From positions 13,662,721-13,726,720 of the forward strand of contig RPFO01000213.1 of assembly GCA_009746045.1 (NCBI GenBank): a DNA stretch of 64,000 nt. The letters are read 5' to 3'. The notes under the pieces are model-generated. The model did no database searches and was not told where the DNA came from. It was given only the letters and a program-made list of their open reading frames with translations. The stretch's first letter is position 1. Each line of letters begins with the position of its first letter. Below, in pieces: positions 59,301 to 64,000 of the stretch. The DNA is from Mesostigma viride (lineage: Eukaryota > Streptophyta > Mesostigmatophyceae > Mesostigmatales > Mesostigmataceae). The position numbers were made by a program, and so were the translations under genes.

Positions 59301-62300
59301 TCCATCGACGCGCGCCCCGCCTCGTCCCCACAGTTCACGCAGGAGATCTTTGGCTACCGTGAGGAGAAGCTGCTCAAGATGAACGTGAGCGCGCTCATGC
59401 CCATGCCCTACAGCGCGTTCCACGACCAGTACCTTGAGCGCTACGCTAAGAAGGGGCCGCAAGGCAAGGTCATCGGCATCCCGGGCGGGCGCACCGTGCT
59501 GGGCCTGCGTGCCAACGGCACCACGGTCCCGATGAACCTTGAGGTGGGCGAAGGGTGGTGTCAGACAGCATGGCATGGGGTGGGGCTGGGGTGTTCATTT
59601 TTCTTCAGCCAAAAGCAAAGCAGCCATTGCCACTTTGCTCTGTGATAGCATAGCGTGGTGGACTTGGCAGACTTTTCGAAAGGATTTTTTTAAAGCTTTT
59701 GCACATGCATAAACTTCATTTACATTCTAGCCAATCAGGAGGCTTCTCTTGGGATGTTCAACTAGTGCTGGGCGTGAGTATCAAGTGTCCCATCCTAACA
59801 AATTGAACTTTGTTTTAAGTTTGAGCTTTTCTGATCAAAAGCTTGATATGGCTGAGAACTCGATATTATTCAGTGTTTAGGTTTTCTGAAGTTTGCTTGG
59901 AGCCACTAAGATATTTGGATTTCCCCTAAATTGCAACTGTTGGTTTTAAATTTCCATTGAGTCCAATGAGTTGGTTGTCAGATTGTACTAAGTGTAGTCT
60001 TTTTTGTTCAGGTTAGTCTTGCTTAAATATCTGTTGTTGCGTATACATATTACAGAACCTGCAATACTTTTTACTGTAAGCGTAAGGAAGTAACGGACTT
60101 TTTTTAATTACTAGTACTACCTTCTTGGATATTCCATTACGTACATCTCTGACCATGTTACACAAGCATATCCTTATAATGCATTTAACCTTGTTCATCT
60201 GTTTTGGGGCATCTGGTTTCTCACAATCATCACATATACTACTATGTACGTAGTAAGTGGTTTGTCTGTAGCCTGCTAGTTCTTCTATTGGTAAGAATCA
60301 TCCCTTTTTAAAGAAAACTTTTCTCTTTTCTAACCTCATTCTACAGAATTGTTTACCTCGTGACAACTTTTTCTCATTGTTATATTATGTTGTTTTACTC
60401 TGCACTTGTGAACAGCTACACGTTGTATTTTGTTTTGTTGTTTTGTTTTCGAATTTTGTTTGAGATTTTGCCAGAGCTTTTGCATTTGGAACGTAATATG
60501 AAATAGACCAGTCCAATATTTAGTCGATCAGATTTATTATACCAGTATGCATGATCTCTGATTTCATTTCTAACCAGTTTTGATAGCAGTATGTCTTCGG
60601 AATTCTGAACAAATTCATTTTGACACTATGTTTGATTTGGCCGATATTCTTCCATCCTACACCAAAGATCTAGTTTTTACCCATAATTTTCCCCCATAAT
60701 TTTTTTCTGAAGTGAACATTAGCTTTTTTATTTTATTTTTTTTGTACGTGTGAGATTGTTTCTTTAGCTTAAGCCATGTATCTACAAGTTGTGTGTGTGC
60801 TTGTATTTTCAGCTCCATTAAAACTGCTGATTAATTGCAGAATGTGATTTTTTTTTCTTGTGTGTTTGCAGGTTCTTTAATACAGTTCCAAATTTATTTG
60901 ATTCCAGTTTTCTCTTATTTCAGTTTTTCTATTATTTCACAGTAGTCACAATTATGTACTACATTTACCAAATCAAAATGTAGTTCCATCGTGACCAAAA
61001 ACTAATACGTAAGTTCACATCAATGGCTTTTCAACATCAGCTGATTGATCCGTTAGTGGAGCTTTCTCAGTTTATGCTTGAGTACTCCAATCAAAATCAG
61101 AAGTGCCCTAACCGTATTAGAGATTCGTTGAATTGAACAATATTGGTGAGTTTACAAAATCTAACTTTGGTAGGATGTCGATTGTGGCGGTAGTGCCACA
61201 AATTCTTTCTGCCAATTTTCTATGGTGCTATGCAGGCAAAACCTGACCACTATTCAGAGATATTAAATCTCTCTTGTCTGAATGTATGGATTTGTATTTC
61301 CTAATATGATGGGTAGTGGTGTGCATTCACGTCCTCAGAGTTGGGGCATCAGAGGACATCGCACGGTGACAAATGCTATGAACATTTTTTTTGTTTCAAT
61401 GAGATCCATTTTATGAAGTGCCACTGCTGCATTCATCTTGCATTCGGAACGCATGCGCTGTGGGTTGCAGGTGAAGGAGGTCAAAGACCCTGTCACAGGC
61501 GCGCGCTCCTTCGCGGGTCGCATCACGATGGTGAACCCCGACGTGCCCGACCCGCGCATGACCGACCTCATCCTGGATGAAGAGGGGGAGGAGGTTCTGC
61601 GGGGCGGGGAAGGCCTGCAGAGCGTGCTGGGCTACGAGCCGGAGGAAATCGTGGGGAGGCAGGTAAGGGGCTGCTGCGAGGCCTTGATATGATGTTTTGT
61701 GTCCAGATGCCCCCCCATGCCTGCTAGTCCTGTCGCATTGATACGCCACCATTGGCCAATGGTCTGTAGTTATCCTTGCCATGTTTCTGCCTTATGACGT
61801 TTGCCCCACCTGGCAGGTGAACGAGCTGTTGACGCTCAAAGCAGGCGCGCGGCTGGACAAGATGCTTGCAGACGCAGAGGCGGCCAACGCGGCGCCCACG
61901 TGGCGGCTGCGCGCGCGCTCGACGCGTGGCCCCGTGAGCGTGATCCTCGACCTGGAGCGTAGCGTGGAGGGGCCAGACAGCGCCAGCACGCCCGTCCTGC
62001 GCGCACGCCTGTGGAACGCGGTCAAGCTGGAGGGCACGGTGGCCATCGACGCGTTCGGCGTGATCGTGGAGGTGACGGGCGGGATCGGCCTGTTCTGGGG
62101 CTACCGCGACGAGGAGATGCTGGACCGCAACGTGTCGATGCTCATGACGCCCAAGTACGGCAGCCAGCACAACCGCTTCATCAGCGCGTACCGGATGACC
62201 GGTGAGTGGGCAGGGCCCAAGGCGGGGAAAGGATAAAGCCAGACCTGTTGGACGTGACATGACTTCCCAATTTCTACTATGTTGGTCAAGACTTATAAAT

Positions 62301-64000
62301 TCGCTTGCTTCTGCCAAGGGATTGATAATCAATATAATAGATATCTTTATCCTACCATCAAAGACGTTGCCGTGGGGGTGTGGAATCGACATCCACATAA
62401 AGCTATGCAGCCCATGCTTGTAGAAAGCCAAGGCAGGATTCCCGTCGAATTCCTTGCGTGCGGACAAAACAGAGGTTTGCCAGCACACCCGTGGTGGTCG
62501 CAACTCTGGTAGGAAGCATTCCTTTGTGGCCAGCATTATACTGTCAAAGACCCAGTTTGGAGCTCCAGTGCAATAACCAGGTTTATAGCGCTTTGAAGCG
62601 ACCTGAATCACACACGCGCGGCCCCCCCTGTGTACCACATACATGTGGATTTCGCCACCACCTCTTTTGGTGGTTTTTGAATCCATGCCCCTGTGTCCAT
62701 GCACGCAGGCAAGAAGAAGCTGCTGGGCACGCGCCGCACTGTGGAGGCCATGCACCGCGACGGCACGGTGTTCAACGCTGAGCTGGAGGTTCAGGAGGCC
62801 AAGGGGGGCGGCCGACGCGGGAGGGAGAGTGTCAGCTACCGCGACGGCGACTACACGTCCTTTGGTGACGAGGGCGGGGCCGGCAAGATGGCTTTCATCG
62901 CGCGCTTCACGTTGGTGGCCAACACGGAGCGAGAGGCGACCGCCGATGACCTCACCACGGATGACTCAGTGGACTTGGGGTTCAAGGACAAGGGCAAGGG
63001 AACAACCAAGGAAGTCAAACCCAAGGTGGGGGTCGCAGTAGTTGGCGTCCATCTGAAGCAGTGTCTGTTAAGCAAGGGAGCCCGGAGGGCTGCCGGCTAG
63101 CTAGTACCATCGTTTCCTCTACATCCTTGTTACGTTGCCATAGCTACAAGATTTAGTGAATAATTGAGATGGGATGCTAAGGTCTTCAAGTACAGGCCAG
63201 CCCAGCTATGATGCCCATGTGGTTTGTAGCCAGGTAGGCATTTGTAGCAGCTAAGGCAGAATTATGCGCGCTGGCAGTGGCGCTGAGGCAGCACTCGAGG
63301 AACCGGGCCCTGCTGTGGCACGAGGCGGCATGGGCGGCAGCTTCAAAACTCGAGTCTCACAACATATTGGGTGACCCTGTCCCATCCCACCTATCCACCA
63401 GGTTTATCGTGTTTGTTTTCATGGGGTCGAAGGATGTGCTTTTGCAGGCAAATGGTTCACTAGGCTTCATTCGAGGCCTTGTGTAGACTATGTGGATGTT
63501 GGTAGTCAAATTTAAGCAGTGAGTGTGTGGTATTTGAGTGACCCATATGCACACCTAGTATTTAAGTAAGCCAAACCTCCTCGTAGCTGGTGCAGCCCCT
63601 GAGCGTGCTACTTATTCCATTTGCCATTGTCGGTGTTCCTACGGGCGTGGGGACATTGTGTAGATAACTGGTATCAACATATTGGCATCATCCAACCCAC
63701 AAAAGGTGTATAAGACGTCGTGGTCCCTGGGTCAATCCCTGCAGGTCAAGGGTGGCGTGCGATTCGCGGATGAGAAGGTGGAGGAGGCAGTGGAGAAGGA
63801 GGGTGAGGACGAGCCACTGCTGGCGATTGGGGGCGACAAGGACGAGGGCCAGGACAAGGGCAAGGATGCTGATAAGGCGGTCAAGGCGGCTGCGGGCGCG
63901 GCCGCGAAGCAGGGCCCGGTTGCGAGTGAGACGCCACGCGGGCAGGCTAAGGCATCCTTCATGGACCGCTTCCTGACGGACCAGATGGGGGCTACCACGC
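38357..64000 (+). CDS. gene B: head-to-head paralogue of gene A, TmcB/C-like TPR-PAS membrane protein, 3' end outside window
   Basis: Exons: 38357-38482, 38667-38762, 39043-39129, 40182-40253, 41332-41456, 51055-51157, 51824-51953, 52614-53032, 53716-53949, 55356-55595, 55881-56015, 57030-57162, 57482-57732, 58435-58836, 59334-59543, 61471-61662, 61817-62201, 62709-63025, 63745 to beyond 64000. All listed borders are GT-AG. Exons 2-17 equal gene A's exons base for base in length and phase; exon 1 is two codons longer and exon 18 three codons longer than the short A form. About 1,304 codons are in the window, ending in the acidic linker after the PAS array. Residue numbers follow gene A plus two. 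Similarity to A varies by exon: by eye about 99% of residues in exon 15, 93-97% in exons 8, 13, 14 and 17, about 75% in exon 10, and clearly lower in exons 1-4 and 12. Function as for A. Confidence 0.85.
40570..40758. repeat. 36-bp minisatellite, about five copies, intron 4 of gene B
   Basis: GGTGTCCATACTTGCCCACC followed by GAATGTCGGCTCGATG repeats with one or two substitutions per copy. It is open on both strands because 36 is a multiple of three. The matching intron of gene A lacks it. Confidence 0.9.
41626..41660 (+). repeat. interstitial telomere-like tract (TTTAGGG type)
   Basis: GGTTTAGGGTTTAGGG, one TTAAGGG variant, then GGTTTAGGGTTTAG: about five heptamer units of the plant/volvocine telomere type (not the octamer TTTTAGGG of Chlamydomonas reinhardtii). 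It sits inside intron 5 of gene B, about 95 bp before the large minisatellite. Confidence 0.85.
41695..41721 (+). repeat. G-homopolymer run
   Basis: A GGGGG run, one C, then about 19 consecutive G between the telomere-like tract and the minisatellite. Confidence 0.9.
41755..50842. repeat. 9.1-kb minisatellite of 42/41-bp units in intron 5 of gene B
   Basis: About 217 units. A typical 42-base unit is 41820-41861 and a typical 41-base unit (one C fewer in the C-run) is 41988-42028. One triplet is variable between CAC, CGC and GGC after ATGGT; other changes are rare (GTACC for GTGCC near 41,765, 41,935, 42,645 and 47,467; GATTGG near 42,293 and 42,838; TATTATGG near 47,937 and 50,820; one truncated unit near 45,296). 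Three plus-strand frames of about 3,000 codons and many minus-strand frames are open only because the unit lacks stops. The array is not coding. The sense strand is about two-thirds pyrimidine and virtually without AG. Confidence 0.97.
51055..53032 (+). other. gene B membrane exons 6-8 after the giant intron
   Basis: These resume the protein after intron 5: exon 6 (VFMVSCLDIFLAMSECSLHT), exon 7 (GFVAAGVAVIYAAMAVLHEL) and exon 8 with four membrane spans. The split Gly codon at the exon 5/6 junction is kept exactly as in gene A despite 9.6 kb of intervening sequence, so correct splicing would restore the frame. Confidence 0.8.
52335..52500. repeat. 81-bp minisatellite, about two copies, intron 7 of gene B
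   Basis: Reverse-complement counterpart of the four-copy array at 32,330-32,640 in gene A, embedded in an otherwise nearly identical intron. Confidence 0.9.
53131..53322. repeat. 19-bp minisatellite, about ten copies, intron 8 of gene B
   Basis: Perfect tandem units of TATCACTTATCAGTAACTG. Gene A's intron 8 has no such array. Confidence 0.95.
54283..55296. repeat. 47-bp minisatellite, about 21-22 copies, intron 9 of gene B
   Basis: Units contain GTATGACCCCACGGTGATGC, GATGGTCAGGG and TTGTGCTTGCTGCAGC, with sporadic ACCCCGCGG, GTGACG, GCGGTGG and ACCTCACGG variants. Each unit carries a CTGCAG that could act as a weak splice acceptor. The array ends about 60 bases before the real acceptor of exon 10. 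Confidence 0.95.
56845..56965 (+). repeat. second copy of the possible SINE-like repeat
   Basis: TGCCTTAGGATCAGGAGACC, then TCGCGAAATCATGCGAGAGG and TCCTGTGTCCGAAGCC align with 36,145-36,230 in the same order. Its B-box-like part is more degenerate than in the other copy. It lies in intron 11 of gene B, whereas the first copy lies in intron 3 of gene A, so it is dispersed and not part of the A/B duplication. Confidence 0.3.
58902..59076. mobile_element. MITE-like element with about 25-bp terminal inverted repeats, intron 14 of gene B
   Basis: GCGGAGCCAATTTTCGGAAG (continuing AACC) at the left is mirrored by GGTTCTTCC followed by AAAAATTGGCTCCGCC at the right, about 175 bp in total, with no coding capacity. 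A second, shorter inverted pair (TTCGCCAATTCTGGCGAA) lies inside near 59,030. The target-site duplication is not clear. This size and layout suit a miniature inverted-repeat transposable element. Confidence 0.55.
59544..61470. other. AT-rich, T-biased intron 15 of gene B
   Basis: At 1.93 kb this intron is more than twice the length of its gene A counterpart (784 bp). From about 59,640 to 61,440 it is markedly A+T-rich with many T-runs on the sense strand, unlike any other stretch in the window. No frame of note, repeat or element boundary is recognised. Confidence 0.6.

Larger units (their letters stand above)
57030..63025 (+). other. gene B PAS array, exons 12-18
   Basis: The PAS modules follow the order seen in gene A: MHINRAAEKLFGHSGGDIQG (PAS 1, exons 12-13), TGTITAINKAFRNSFGYSLE (PAS 2, exon 14), FTQEIFGYREEKLLKMNVSA (PAS 3, exon 15), SVLGYEPEEIVGRQ (exon 16) and GLFWGYRDEEMLDRNVSMLM (exon 17). 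Exon 15 differs from A at one residue in 70. Exons 12, 16 and 18 differ most; exon 18 has an inserted SVSYRD-type segment and lacks the alternative membrane-like extension possible in A. Confidence 0.8.

Overview
The window is nuclear DNA from a eukaryote, most likely a green alga of the volvocine / Chlamydomonadales type. This rests on small intron-split exons with GT-AG borders, an interstitial TTTAGGG-type telomere-like tract, L1-type LINE debris, abundant intronic minisatellites, and two members of a protein family (Tiny-macrocysts-B/C-like membrane proteins with TPR and PAS domains) that I recall as common in these algae. The organism is an inference. No rRNA, functional tRNA, operon or CRISPR array is seen.

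Layout. (1) 1-11.2 kb is repeat-rich and holds no host gene I can support. It contains degenerate LINE ORF2 fragments (about 1.43-1.83, 5.75-5.95 and 9.34-9.70 kb), a 5'-truncated LINE with a 13-bp target-site duplication (6.48-7.14 kb), a 2.0-kb element carrying only an L1-like ORF1 with a 12-bp duplication (7.32-9.32 kb), and a 0.28-kb GGGT/GGGC tract plus a (GA)n tract between two diverged direct repeats (3.4-4.4 kb). (2) 37,478 down to 11,191 (minus strand) is gene A, which I reconstruct as 27 exons with compatible phases and no internal stop (1,994 codons in the preferred model). (3) 37.48-38.36 kb is an 878-bp intergenic space between two divergent start codons. (4) 38,357 to beyond 64,000 (plus strand) is gene B, a head-to-head paralogue of A. 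Its first 18 exons have the same phases as A and, except exons 1 and 18, the same lengths; exon 19 runs off the window.

Both proteins have an N-terminal bundle of about eight membrane segments, a helical TPR-like stretch, a row of four to five PAS modules, and (seen in A only) a C-terminal half with four more membrane segments around presumed lumenal or extracellular domains. They look like membrane-anchored PAS sensors; ligand and output are not readable from sequence.

The most unusual features are in the introns. Intron 5 of B holds an approximately 9.1-kb, ~217-copy, 42/41-bp minisatellite that is almost free of AG dinucleotides on the sense strand, with a telomere-like tract and a G-run just upstream. 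Intron 7 is nearly identical between A and B although neighbouring introns are not, which points to gene conversion. Intron 25 of A holds a near-perfect palindrome with arms of about 316 bp. Gene A also uses a GC splice donor where B has GT.
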